DNA from: Agelaius tricolor
Lineage: Eukaryota; Chordata; Aves; Passeriformes; Icteridae
Direction of reading: 5' to 3'
Assembly: GCA_023055355.1 (NCBI GenBank)
Contig: JALJCS010000001.1
Coordinates: forward strand, 54,503,381-54,567,380
DNA length: 64,000 bases
Positions within the stretch are counted from its first letter, which is position 1. Every line of letters begins with the position of its first letter. Below the pieces are notes generated by a model. That model saw only the letters and a program-made list of their open reading frames with translations. It was not told where the DNA came from and did not search any database. Both the position numbers and the translations under genes were made by a program. Shown here piece after piece: positions 1 to 13,000 of this stretch.

Positions 1-2450
1 AGAAGCGTAAAAAAATCACTCCAACATCGAAGACATTAAATACATACATACACATCTACACTTAGCAGACACACAAGACATCCTTACTGAATTTTGTTAG
101 TAATTAGCCCTTCATCTGAAAATGCTTAAGTAATTCACAATGATGCATAAAATATATCAGTGAAGCTGACAGATATTATTACCTCAGTAGGAACTGCATA
201 TTAAACCTTTCGTTCAAATCTATGGCAGAGCAATGAAGCCCACCACCTACTCTCAAATCTTTGGAACAAACTCTCCCTATATGGAATTACATTTTGCCTG
301 TTTATCATTTCCTACCAATTTAGTTTGCTAAGTATTTTTTCCCAATTCCTTTCTTCCAAATACGTTGTAACGTGTCTAGCATACTGTAGTTTTTTAAGCA
401 CTTGGGTAGCCAATGCACATATATAATCCTGTTTTCAAAGGCATAATGTGCCTTGAGGGATGTGAAAGGTGTTAGGAAAAATAAACAAGGCAGGAAGAGT
501 TTTTGGTTCAGCCAACCAGCCTGAAGTTACATTTTTCTAAGTCTTGTAAGTATTCTTAGCCACTTTTAAGTATGTGTTAAAAGCATAGACACAATAAAGA
601 ATTTGTAGTTCTTCAGTGAGCCATGAAAACCTCTGTAGCTCCTTGGTGTACATGCAGAGAAGTAATGGGTGAAGAAAAAAGATGGTCACCTTCTTACTAG
701 TAACTGGATTTGGGTGTTCAGCCTACTTAAGCTCTTGAGTAACTTACTTCAGTGGCTAAACCAAAACCAATATTTAAGAAACTCAACAAATTTATAACAA
801 AAGCTACTGAAACCACCTGCAGAGAAAAGCCAAAAATTATCTGAAATAAGAGAGAGAGACTACATAAGTTATTTTCAAAACACTGTTATTAGGGTATTGC
901 CAGGACTCTTCAAACATAAAAGGTTAGTATCTCATTTGTTCAATCTGCACAGTGCATGTATATATGGTTACAAAGCCAATTACATTTTTAATTTTTTTTT
1001 CTCATGTTTTGTATTTCAAAAATATTTTCTGAAAAACACAACTGCCTTATAAATGAAACATCTCTAGAACCACCCCAAAAAGCTGCAGAACACCAAGGAG
1101 GGATGAAGTGAGAAAGACAAGCCTAGATGTTTAAATATTACCATTGGTATGGGTACCAAGGTAAAAACTAAAGGGATGAATTGAAGATATGCTCAGCGCT
1201 CAAAGCACATTTCTGAAGTACAAGATAACAATTTGTCTGAGAACATCTTCTCTTTATCTCCCTCTGAGGGTTGTAAGATTATTAATCTTCAGAGCACAAA
1301 TCACTGCAAAACTACAATTCCCGATGTACCCTGCAGCCCTTCACTTACCTGAAGTAAATGAGTCCTTGCTGAGAGGAGGCAGGTAAGTTTTAAGAAAACA
1401 TAAACCTAGCTCTGCTGCACAGTTTCCAGCTTCTAGTGGCTGGACAGACATGTATTTCTACCCATGCTCCACTTTTTTTGCAGAAAAAGAGGTAAGGAAT
1501 TAATCAATTGAATTAAGGTGAGTATTTTTGGTTTCCCATGGAAGAACAAACTCAAGGTCATACTGCAAATACGTAACTGCTTCTGGGATGAATTTTGGCA
1601 ATGCCTTCTACACAACTCTGTATGGTATTAAATAACCTTACCTCAGAGCAACAGGGTATGTTACTAGGTTTCCACTGTCCTCAAAATGCTTCAGCTGACC
1701 AAGAGAAGAAATGAAACACAAGCTGAAATAATTAAGTGGCACTGGCAAACAGTAACAAAGCCCTCTGGTGTAGCTCAGACAACAGGAGCAATCCAGGACA
1801 AATGCTTGTTTCTCCTCTCTGAGTTTACAACTGCATCTGTGGTCCTGTACTCTGGTGCAGCTTTCTCCAGACAGGGAGAATGTCCTATCAACTTCTGCAA
1901 GAGAAAGCCTGCACATGGCACACACATGCCTGCAGTAAGGATGATGCCATCCGAGACAGGTGCATCCTTTCCAGGCCTGGAGTCACAGCTACCACACCAG
2001 AGGTTGATCCCACACACTGGTTATGACTAACAGCCCAACTTCAGCTGCAGCATCTCTCCTGCGTGGTTTTACAGGTTAAATGAGGAAAATAAAAGGGGGG
2101 TGGTTAGGGGGAAGTGTTTTATCCCCATGATATCCCCATAGTTTGGCTGAGCTTCATAACCTCAGCCAAATCCCACTGCCTGGCTCCTCCATCCTACAAT
2201 TCAAGCTCAAGTAACTCAAGTGATGCAGTAATGATGGAGAAGAGAGTTGCCCATACCACATAAGCACAAGAAGCTCTGGCAGGACCAAACTGCCACTGAA
2301 GACTCCACAATGTCCACTGGTGCTAGAAAAGATCCACCCGGATGTCAGTGAAAGCAAAGATCCCTCCAGAGTACATCACAGGAATGCACAAACCAACACA
2401 TAAAAGTTACTAATTACATTTACTGCATTTACTGCTTCAGGAGCAGAAGC

Positions 2451-2516
2451 AAAAAAAAAAAACAACCCATAAAACCAAAAAAAAAAACCCCCACCAAAAA
2501 CCACCCAAAACCAAAC
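2451..2516 (+). repeat. A/C-rich low-complexity tract
   Basis: Almost only A and C, with words such as CCAAAAACC and AAAACCAAA. Similar tracts recur through the window. Confidence 0.9.
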
Positions 2517-3048
2517 CTTGTACAGAAGACCGCTGTTAGTCTCTAGAAAAGTGAAGATGGATTGGAATTGCCACCCCACAGAGGACAAGGGAGTCTCACC
2601 CAGGAGATGGCCAACACCAGTTTGTCCCACCAGGGCCCCAGTGGGTCAAAACAAGCTGGGTAGTAAACTCTACCTCACAGAAGATTCAGACATTTGGAAT
2701 TTGGTGCCTGTTCCAGTACCCACCCCATTACTGTATTAACCACTGGGGAGAAGGCAGATGACATACACCAAATTTACTGCCTGGTACTGCAAAACCATTA
2801 ATTTATCTTACAGCTATTTTACTGGCACAACCCCTGCTCTATAACGGCGCTCTTTTCCTGACTATGAGAAATTATTGGGCAGTTTGTGCTAACTGCTTTC
2901 CTGTCATGTTTCATTTCCAAACACCATCTTCTGTCAGTTTATTCCCATTCAACCCAAAGTGACTGTCAGCATGAATACAGATGATCTGTTCATTTTTATA
3001 ATGGTCTAATTTTGAGAGCAGTTTCCACCTCCTTTACTCCTTGAACTT

Positions 3049-3125
3049 AAAAGACCAAACAAAACCAACAAAACAAAAATAAAAACAAAAACTAAGGAAA
3101 AATAGAATCAAACAAAAATCCACCA
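3049..3125 (+). repeat. A/C-rich low-complexity tract
   Basis: Repeated AAAC/AAAAC words in a nearly G/T-free stretch. Confidence 0.85.
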
Positions 3126-6100
3126 AAGCACAGGTAGATTAAACCTCAGTATTATGGGAAATACATTCTGTGTATGTCATTGACCCATTTGTATTTTACT
3201 TTGTTTGAGAAAAGACAAGAAATGTGGAAAATAGAAAAGAAACAACCAAACAAAAGGGGAAAAAAGCCCAACCAAGCCCAGAATCACCCTACTCCTGCCT
3301 GTTTTATTTGCACATAAATGTTTTTCACCATAAATAGGCAAATTCTGCTTTTATATTCCTACCTATTCCATTAATTTTAACATTTTACCTGAAGTCCTTC
3401 TTGAGGGGCTGAACCATCCTCTCCTAGCACTCACAAATGTCCATCTGCACTGGAAACACTCTCAAAAAGCAGCAAAATCCAGTAAGGCTTGGGAGGAGGA
3501 ACGGTAGGGTTAAAAAGAAAATAAGGAATCCCTGGAAATGGTCCTGCGCTGCAATTATGTAACTTGGTATCAAAGGTGCGAAAGCTAGAATGAAAATATT
3601 TGATGTGACAGCTCTTCACCTCAGTTGTAGCATGCCCTATCTAAATAGCAGGAGAGCAGATGGTAATTTTCAAGCACATTTAGACCGGAATGCAAACGAT
3701 ACTTAAAAATAAATACATAAATAAACAAATAACACTATACATGGAATAAATAAAGTGAAGCCTGTGGAGGGGGAGAGAGCATCTTACCAGGCTAACCAAC
3801 ACAGTCAGAGGAAGAAAAGCACACACATATTTAGAGTCACATAAGCCCTTCTTCAGATCTGACATTTATGATTTATTTCTCTAAAATAAGCTAAACCACC
3901 AACTTGTGGAGCAATTCAAAGATGCATGCACTTGTCCTGGCAAAAGCTTTCAAAGTTCATTGGTATTAAATCTCCAGCCCAGTAAGCTGTGAAAACTGTC
4001 CTTTCAAATGAAGCAGCTTTTGAATACTGGTTGTGAAAATTTTAAGTGAATAAGCAGACTGCATAAAATTTGTTTGAACACCCACCACTACCTAGAGATT
4101 TATGCAATGTCAGACTCAAACTCCAAGTTATTTTAAACATAAGGAGAAATAAATCATTTTAATGTTAATAAAGACTGGTTTCAAAATGCTGCTTGCTCCA
4201 CAGATAATTCTGAATAGTCTTCCAACTGTCCAATCAAATAAATCAATATCTGGGGTCATGGCAGAGGGGGATTTGTGAGCTATACATGCTCTGTATTTAA
4301 CTGTCATAGTAAATCCCAGATTTAAAGCATCACTATGGCTGACAGGGCCAAGAACAGCCAGTGCTGTGACCAGGAGTGGTGCCTACCACTGCCCAGGAAT
4401 CCACACCACCAGGATGCTTCTGCACATGGAGAACTACATACCACCACATACATGGATGTGCATATAGAATATATTTATGGATGCATGTGTATAGTACATC
4501 CAAGGCAAAATTTAACAACACTGGAACCAAATGGAAGACAAAAGACAGAAACACACAGTGACTTGTTTTCAAGCATCTACTATTCACCAGTATGGCTGGT
4601 GGCAGGGAATGCCCACACACACCTTTCCCAGTTCTCCTCAGTGATACAGTAGGCCAACATGTTTTTCTGGTGATCATCTTTTCTCTTTTGTTCTATTCTA
4701 AAAGGTGACAACCAACACCTGACAACTAAATGGAAACTGTTACAAACTTTATGTTTAAGTTTTTTTAAGGAAAAAACACACCAGTTTTCCCACTTAAATA
4801 AAACTTCTGAAACTGCTTTTACATGTACTATTCTAACAAGCTACATGTATACACAGTCCATTGCATTACTGATCTTTCAGGGATCCAGTAACATCAGTAA
4901 ACCATGGAAGAAAACATAAAACTAATTGTGCCTGAATACACTATTGAGCACTCTTACCTCAATAATCCTGATGTTAATTATTCCAAAGCCCTGATGCTTC
5001 ATGCACAGCAACAGCACCTAAAATTTAGAGTTTCCTCTGCTTGCATAGCTACATATCCTATGTGTGCTCTCATCAGTTGAGGTCAGTCACTGCAACATTC
5101 CTCTTGGTGCAGTCACACCAGCTTTGTACCCCAATGTCCTACACTCCTGCAGACACCTACTTGACTCTGCGCATTGGCCGTGTTGTCCCTTGAGTACATC
5201 TCTGTTGGTATGTGCTCCCTCTACTCATATTCATTTTGAAAGGTCTTCCCCACCTCCAGACCTTCTCCTATGATGTAACCCAAGTATGCCTGAACTGGCA
5301 AACAACACAGCAAACCCCACTACTCTTGAGAACAAATCTGAACCCCAGTGCCAGACGGTAGCAGTTTCTCCTGACAGAAATATGGCACATTTAACATCAA
5401 CTGAGACAGAAGAGGTTTCAAGACAAGACTGTTTTAAGAGGGGAAAGCAAGATCAAATTAAGTCCTGAGATAAAAGCAATTAATTGCTGCATCTACAGCA
5501 TGAGTGTTTCCACCTGATGTGCAAGAGCAGATTTGTTCAAAGCAAGCTAGAACTCCAGCACACTGAAAACTCAGATTTCAATCCCATGTTTTGCAAGAAC
5601 ACCATTTCTGCTCAATAAACATTATTTTGGATAAAGCACTACTATATGCAGCACTGGGTCGGTGTTTTATCATTTATTTGCACGTATCATGCATTTTATA
5701 ATAAATTAGCATAGCAGTTCAGCAGCAGAGTCAAAATTTGCACTGAAGCATCCTAATTACCAGGATTCTTTCTATATTCCAATTCTAAAGTGTTATCTCA
5801 TTTGCTCATTAGTATGTAATATACATGCATTCCTAAAAGCACATACAACTGAAATTATCATAAATATATAACTACAGTTACATTTTTATTAGGTTTACCA
5901 AAATCTGAAAGAAAACTGGACTATTAAATGCAAAACTTACAAGTAAAATTGTAATAAATATTGTCTTAAGTTTAATTTATTCTCCAAAATACCCCCAAAA
6001 TGTCTAAAGTAAAGATTTATATTTTACATAAAAATTAGCAATAACTGTTCGTTTTCTAGAAGAACAAGAGGTTGAAAAGTAACTTGAGTGTATTGTAACA

Positions 6101-7385
6101 CAGATTCCAGGTATGAAAAAAATATAAAGCCATTTCTTAGCTATTAATAGAGCCAGACTAAATTGATTTGATTAAACCTCAGTTTCATCTACTGTATAGT
6201 TTTATAAATTTGTAAAATTTGCTTCCTTGTAGTCAATTTTGGAAAGTAAGGTGTTAATGAACCATATTAAGACCCTTACACCCAAAGCATGCCAAGGCAG
6301 ACAAGAACAGATACACAGCAGTGTGCTTAGTATGGGTACGCTTGCACACATTTTCACAAGGAAACTAGTAAGGTAATCTTTTCTTTATTTGTATGTTTTT
6401 GATTTCACAAGGCTGAGAATGATGGCTAACCAACATAAAAAAACCGCAAAAACCATTCTCCAGAAGTGTCTCATTCTCAGCGAAGTCCACACCTGATCTC
6501 CCTTCCTTGGAGAAACTCTCAGCAAGCTTCAGTGGTATATAAGCAGCTAAAAGGAAAAAGCCCTCCACTGTTTAAATGGGCTTTACAGAGTTGGAAAAAG
6601 TCAAATTCAGGAGATAAACTTCTGTGTGTCCCCTTCAGTGAGTGTCCTACTCAGAATTCCTCCCTGTCAGCGAGGGTGGGTCAGCACTTGTCACAGCCGA
6701 ACTTGTCCCTGCTGTGGAGAGCATGGCAGCCCACAGGCTGGCCTGCCAGCTTGCTGCCCTCCCTTGCTTTTCTGCAGGATGCAGGTGCAATTCTGCCCAT
6801 GATTCCAAGTGAGACACAAAATACCATTTCTGTGTCTTCTGAACTCTTACAGTTTGCATGTGGTATTTCACAAGAAGTAAGAATACCTTCCATCTCCAGA
6901 AGGTGTTTTCACACCTTCTACATGTATTTTAAGTTACTTGCCTGATGGCAAACATCTTGGGCCCAGAGAACCCACCTCCACAAAAAGCACTCACTTTTAC
7001 AGAATTAGGAACCAGAGCACATAGTTTTTTTTAGTAATTAAAGTTTCTGGTTTCTGAAGGCATAACAATGTGGGGCAGATTTAATAAACTGACCACACTG
7101 TTGGAACATATGATTCACTAGAGAAAGAAAAACAAATGCTCTGAATGCAATATGGCAGAAGGAAAGTGATTTCACATTCATGTCACTCAATACTTTAAAC
7201 ACCATGTTAATTTTCAGACCTCTTGGGGTTATTTTGATTTTTTGAGTTACCTGAAGGGCATAGTAAGCCTTACACAACATTTGCACATGGCTGCAGTTCT
7301 CTAGCCAATGGGCCTTCCTTGTCTGTGAAAGTATAGCCCATATATACCTCTGTGCTGGACTGAAAAATTCTTTAAAGCTTTTGTT

Positions 7386-7409
7386 CTTGTGTATTCAGTA
7401 ATACACAAG
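7386..7409. repeat. Perfect 10-base inverted repeat (hairpin)
   Basis: CTTGTGTATT (7386-7395) and AATACACAAG (7400-7409) are exact reverse complements around a four-base CAGT loop. The stem is too short for a canonical microRNA precursor. Confidence 0.9.
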
Positions 7410-8479
7410 TTCAGGCCAAGAAACCTGAATCACTTCCTTTTAACCTAAAAGGTTATTCAGTTCTTTGAAATTTTTACTATCAACCACACTCTCCAGTTCA
7501 CTCAGCCATCCTAACTCTGTATCTGAGCAGCATCTCTATTAGCCATTTTGAGGGACCAAAACCCAGATTCAGTTTGCCAGTATCACTTTCTTTTACCCAG
7601 CCAAATATCATATTAATGCTTTTAAACTGCAGGACTGCACAAGGAACTTGCACTCAACTGATTATCTACCATGACCTTCAAAGCTTTCTCTGTCACTGCG
7701 TTTCCAGAAGAAAGCGATATCCCGTAAGTGAGAACTGCATTTTAGTTCATAGATCACAATGGATTTATTAAAATTAAAGTATTCTCTATAAGTCTGGTTT
7801 TATCTTCATTTAAATTGGCAACAGGAAAATGTGGTGTGAGCAATGTATTTTCATCTTGTGTTGCGCTTTTTTTTAAATAATTTTAAAGGAAAGTTTAGTC
7901 TCACTGATTGGTAACTATTTTGTTTTAGTTTATTAGTAGCTCTAGCTTTCACACCATGCTTGGCAAGTCTTTTTGCTAACCAGAAAAATGTATTTAATGT
8001 CCTCATGCACTTCTTTAAGCAATTAGGTGCTTAAACAAATATTTATTCAGTGCTTAAATTTAACATGCTTATTACATTATAAAAATGGCAAACAGAACAT
8101 TTCTTTCTTACCAGATCATTTTTTAAAATTCATAATTAGTCCTCATTTATAGTTGAAGGAATTTTACTCCTTTTAAAACAGGTCTTCATTACTTAAAGAA
8201 ACCACATAAAAATAAACTTGATCCACATTCAAAATATTCTTTATAAACAAAACAAGAAATTGCTTAGAGAAGTGAAGCTTCTAGTTATAAAATTCTGACG
8301 GATGCTGGAAACAAGAACAGCAGGACAGCATTAACTTTTTCTTCAATTATTTGTTTAGTAAAAAAACCGTCAAGCCATTCCAAGCATCATCTACAGAGAA
8401 AAAAACCCTCTAACTGATTCAGCTCATGACCATTCCCATCTTCTGTGCTGCTGTCCCTCTAAAAGCAACAGATGTGTAC

Positions 8480-8493
8480 GTGTGTGTGTGTGT
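8480..8493. repeat. (GT)7 microsatellite
   Basis: Seven GT units flanked by further GT/AT dinucleotides. Confidence 0.9.
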
Positions 8494-9740
8494 ATGTACA
8501 CAATATATCTATCAATCAATACACATCCATGCTCATGGATTTTATATGGTTGATTATTTCAGCTCAATTCTTTCTGCATACAACTTAATTAAATCCAGCT
8601 ATGGTCCTTTCAACTAAAAGAACCACTGATTGACTTCTGTGACTAGCTCTTCTTCATCTGCTTTTGAATTCCTCAGTGCCAGATACAATATTTTGCCAGA
8701 CAAACTGCTGCCTGCATTTACATGCACAGTTTTTAACAGACATTCCTAAAGGTTTCAATGCTTGCTGCAGGTGGTGTTCAGTCCCTGTATCCCCCTTCTC
8801 ACTCCAGTGCAAGTTACATTCTTGAGGGACAGGTCATCTTGCTTTTACTTCATTTCAGAGGTACCTAGCAGGTACTGGTTAGCACCCTCATCTCTTGCCT
8901 TCTCTGCCAGGACAATAACTCACAAGCATTTAGTATCATTTGCTTTTGAGTGTTCAGTTACTCAGAAATACATAATATCACTCTTGATATAGAGTACCAC
9001 TTACCTTCCCCTTCTATCCATTCAATTCTCTCTATATAGGTTATAACCATTTATTTTAAAATTCTAATCCTGTGAACCTTTCCACTAGATTTCAAATAAT
9101 ACCAAGCAAACAAAATTTGTAATTGTAAATGAGAAATTCCAGCTTCTCTTGTTTATTATCCTGGCTGCCAGCATTAGAGTATAAGCAATTAAATGGGGAT
9201 GGGGTGGGGGTTGTGCCCCTCCTGTCATCTTTAGTTTCTTGATCACTGCTGTCCACAAAACCATGATTTCAATCTCGATGTGTGCTTACGTGTTCCTATA
9301 ATGTCATCCTCCACCTCCACTGTCCCAGCTCTGAGCTCTTCTACTCACCCAAGCCAAAGTGACCTCAAGAAATAGTTTCTCTGCTTACCAGGGGGAGCTC
9401 AGCCTAAGAACATGCTCCCTTCCCTCTGCAGACAATAACCAGCTTCTAGAAAACACCAACAATTACACTAAACTACTCACCCTACCAGTGGGACACTTGC
9501 AGGATATTTGTTTCTGAACTGCTTATCAGGAACACCTTTTGTGCCAAACTGGATAACGAGGCTCTTAAAAAGCTTCTGCCTACTGGCAACTAGGATCAAA
9601 ACCCTACCTTACTTGGAATTTTGAATTCTTCCACCACAGCTGAGAGAACACCCAAATGCAGCTGGGGAAAGGGAATAGAAAAAGGAGAGGTGCTAGGTTT
9701 CTTGCACTGAATGGAAAAAGTGGGTTTTCTCCTACTTCAT

Positions 9741-9768
9741 GGGATGTTCTGAGACTTCAGAACATCCC
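9741..9768. repeat. Perfect 12-base inverted repeat (hairpin)
   Basis: GGGATGTTCTGA at 9741-9752 is exactly reverse-complementary to TCAGAACATCCC at 9757-9768, with a four-base GACT loop. The arms contain TGTTCT and AGAACA, steroid-receptor half-site words in everted orientation. Confidence 0.9.
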
Positions 9769-9973
9769 TTGGTAATTATCTTCTGGGAGTCTCTACAGCA
9801 TCAAATGTGTGAGGCAATCTTTTCTTCTTTGTGTCAGAAAAGGCCTGTCTAGGTATATTTTCTGGTCAGTGGAACAATTCAAGCTTCACACCTTCAGCGT
9901 TCTCCAATCCCACAGTAGTGTATTTATTTCTGATACCTTGAAATTTCTGACCTAGTAATTTTGTTTTCAACAG

Positions 9974-10041
9974 AAAAAAAAACAAACAAAAACCAACCAA
10001 AAACCAAAACCCAAAACAAACAAACATACAAAACAAAACCC
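9974..10041 (+). repeat. A/C-rich low-complexity tract
   Basis: Begins with a run of nine A and continues with AAAC, AACC and AAACCC words to the final ACCCC. Confidence 0.9.
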
Positions 10042-13000
10042 CTATTGCTTTGATATGCAGTATGATTTCAGTTCTAAATCAGTGGTGGTACTACAGGGTG
10101 TCCAAAGGTATGACAAGTCCTGGCAAAGACACTAAAACACAGCCAGCCACATATCAGCAGCTTTGTTCAGGAGAAAGATTATCAACTTCTTTGTTAAGAT
10201 TTGCATCCGTACACTTATTTTCACCTGCCAAGTCTTTTCTTAATAGTTATCAAAACAAACTTCCATTCAAATGGCTGCTTTTTCAAGATGTATTTGTTAA
10301 TACAGGTCCAGATTTTCACACAGCCCTACCGTCACTACATTTATCTTGACCGTCTCCCAAGGGGGAGGCCTTTGAGACAGATCAGCTCATAGCCACTGCA
10401 GTTTCCTACAAAACAGCTCCATGAAGGGACAGGCTGCCACAGGAAGGGCTGGTAACCTGGCTCCCCCACCCAAATGGGAAGCCTTCTGAGCCTCTAGTTT
10501 CAAAGTGCAGTGGTAAGAGCAAAACTGGCATGAATAGCATGACCTTAGGCAAATTTCACTAAAAATCACGTAAGCCAGTGGCAGAGCTAATAGCCAGTGG
10601 GGCCCTTCCTGAACACAAACAGGGAGACCCCCCAGCTATACTGGGTGGGTTTCCTCACCCAGTAGGGAGAGCAAGCAGAAGACTGACCAAGCATCCATAA
10701 CACCTCTGTCCAGAATGAGGTTTCAGGCTTTCATTACTCACTTAATTTTCCAAGAGTAAATATAGTGTAATGAACAGTATTAACGTAGCAATATGGACAA
10801 ACATGTACACCTCTGCCTCAGCTGACAAATATGTTCACAAGGCTCATTTCACCTTCAACTAAACAGAGAAAGCTGCCGCAAGACAAGGAATCTTAAGGAC
10901 AAAAAAAAGACAAGAAAAATTCCTCAAGGCAACTGCACACAAATACACTGCTCTATGTTGCTTGCTCCAATAAGCACTTACACTGACTTCAACCGTAGGA
11001 AAAACTATGGGACAAGAATGAATTCACATCCTTTCAGAGTTCTACTGCCCAATTCATTCTATCTTTTTTGAACACAATTGGGATTTTCACAACATATCAA
11101 AACCTGATATCTGAATATCTCAATTTCCAAACCAAGATGTTAACAGCATAGATTAAGAACTCCAGCAAGAGTGCAAAAACAAGACTATGCTGTTTTCAAC
11201 CACTGTTCAAATTTCACCTGCAATCTCTTGTCAAATATATAAAAATAACAAAGAAAAGGCATCTCTTTTTCAGGAAAATATCAAGTCTGTGTATTTTTAT
11301 TGCATCTTTTAGGTGAACCATTCACAATATTTGTTTCCCCTTGTAATTTCACACACCTCACACCAGGTGGTTATTAGATGAACAGTACTAGTGAAAGCAA
11401 CAAAACAACAACAATACTGCATTTCAAAAATGAAGATGGCATAGCAATAAAGATGTGCAAATTTATGTTACATTCATTGTCAAAACATCTCCAGGGTAAT
11501 CACAAAGTGTTAAGGCATTCCCAGTATTTCCCACTGCTATGGTTTTACTTTAAAGGGGGAGGGAAAAAAGGGGCAAAAAATTCTGTGATTCAAAATGGCA
11601 GTTCAGTAATTATTTATAGCCCAGTATGTAACTGGCAAAATGACTGGCAAAGTTCTCAGCACATCAGCTCAGACGTATGTAAGCAAGGCATTCCTTCCCT
11701 GCGGTAGGCGGCCCCATGTCAAGCAGCTATGTGCTAGAACTTGTCCTGTGCTACCTGTTCAAAGGAAACTGTGCAAGAATATTTCAAGCTCTGACAAATA
11801 CCACTTTGTGCAAAAACATCCACAGGAGTATTACAAAAAAAGACAGCACTGATGTTTCAGCAACCTCTGTGTCAAGAAAGGTGCTCTCCTGCATTTTTAT
11901 TGACATGCAGGAAGCAGATGATCATTCCTTGTACAATCAGTGCTAGCACTGACAATACTGCTTTTCTACCAGTCCCAGGCTCCCTTCCATGCCTTTACCA
12001 AACTCTTACTCAAGAATTTGCACCCTCCTACTTCAGAGAAATTACCACTTGGTATTGCAAATAGAAATGTCACATCTCTAAGACAGTAAAAAGTACCCAA
12101 CAAAACCACAATGCAATAATAAACCCTATCATTTGCAGCATTTCATTACTACAAGATCTACACCAAATGCCAAAGTATGCGCTCCTTTCTTTTAGCAAAT
12201 ATTTATTTAAATACTGAGATCACTTAAGTTTATTACCTTAAAGAATTCAGGACACAGCCATTCATTCCTGTGTCTGAAGTGCAATACATAACATCAGGTC
12301 CATGTATTAAAGTACTTTTCAAGTAAAAACATGTTTTCTTCACTAAGCACAACACCACACGTAATATAGATCTTTCCACATTCCTACAAACAGCAGTCTT
12401 ACAACCAGGTTAACTCTTTAACTCTTTTTTTTTGGGCCTTTTTTTTTCCCCCTTTTTAACCAGATATGCAGAAAGCTGAAGTTTCTAAGTTCCTGTAAGC
12501 TGGTCTAAAGCAACTCCAGTAAAGACACAGCAAGTCACATGTTCACAGGGTTCTGGTATTTTGTCAAGTTTTTATTCTGCTTTACAAGATATTAATGCAT
12601 GCCAAGAATAGGAGTGTATTTTTAGTCAGTTCTACATGTGAAAGACAAAAATGGGATGACAGAACACAAGAGAGAAAGAAGAAAGAAAAGCCTACACCTA
12701 ATACACCCAAAGTATATCTGATCTTTTCCTGGATATTCTTCAGTTACTTTTTGTGGTTATGCTTCTCTTGTAACCCTGGTGTTATAAGCCTAAAGGAACA
12801 TTAAAAAACATTATTTTTCCTGTGATGTATAAAATCAAAGCAGAAAAGGCCAAATACCCTACACAATCTTGGCATTTACTGAATCTACTCTTCACAACTT
12901 GCTGCAAGACTGCAAATTTACTCAGGTCATAAAACAATCTTCAGTTTGAGAAGGATACATAGAATTTCTCACAGCATCACCTCAGAGGACTAAAAACCCA

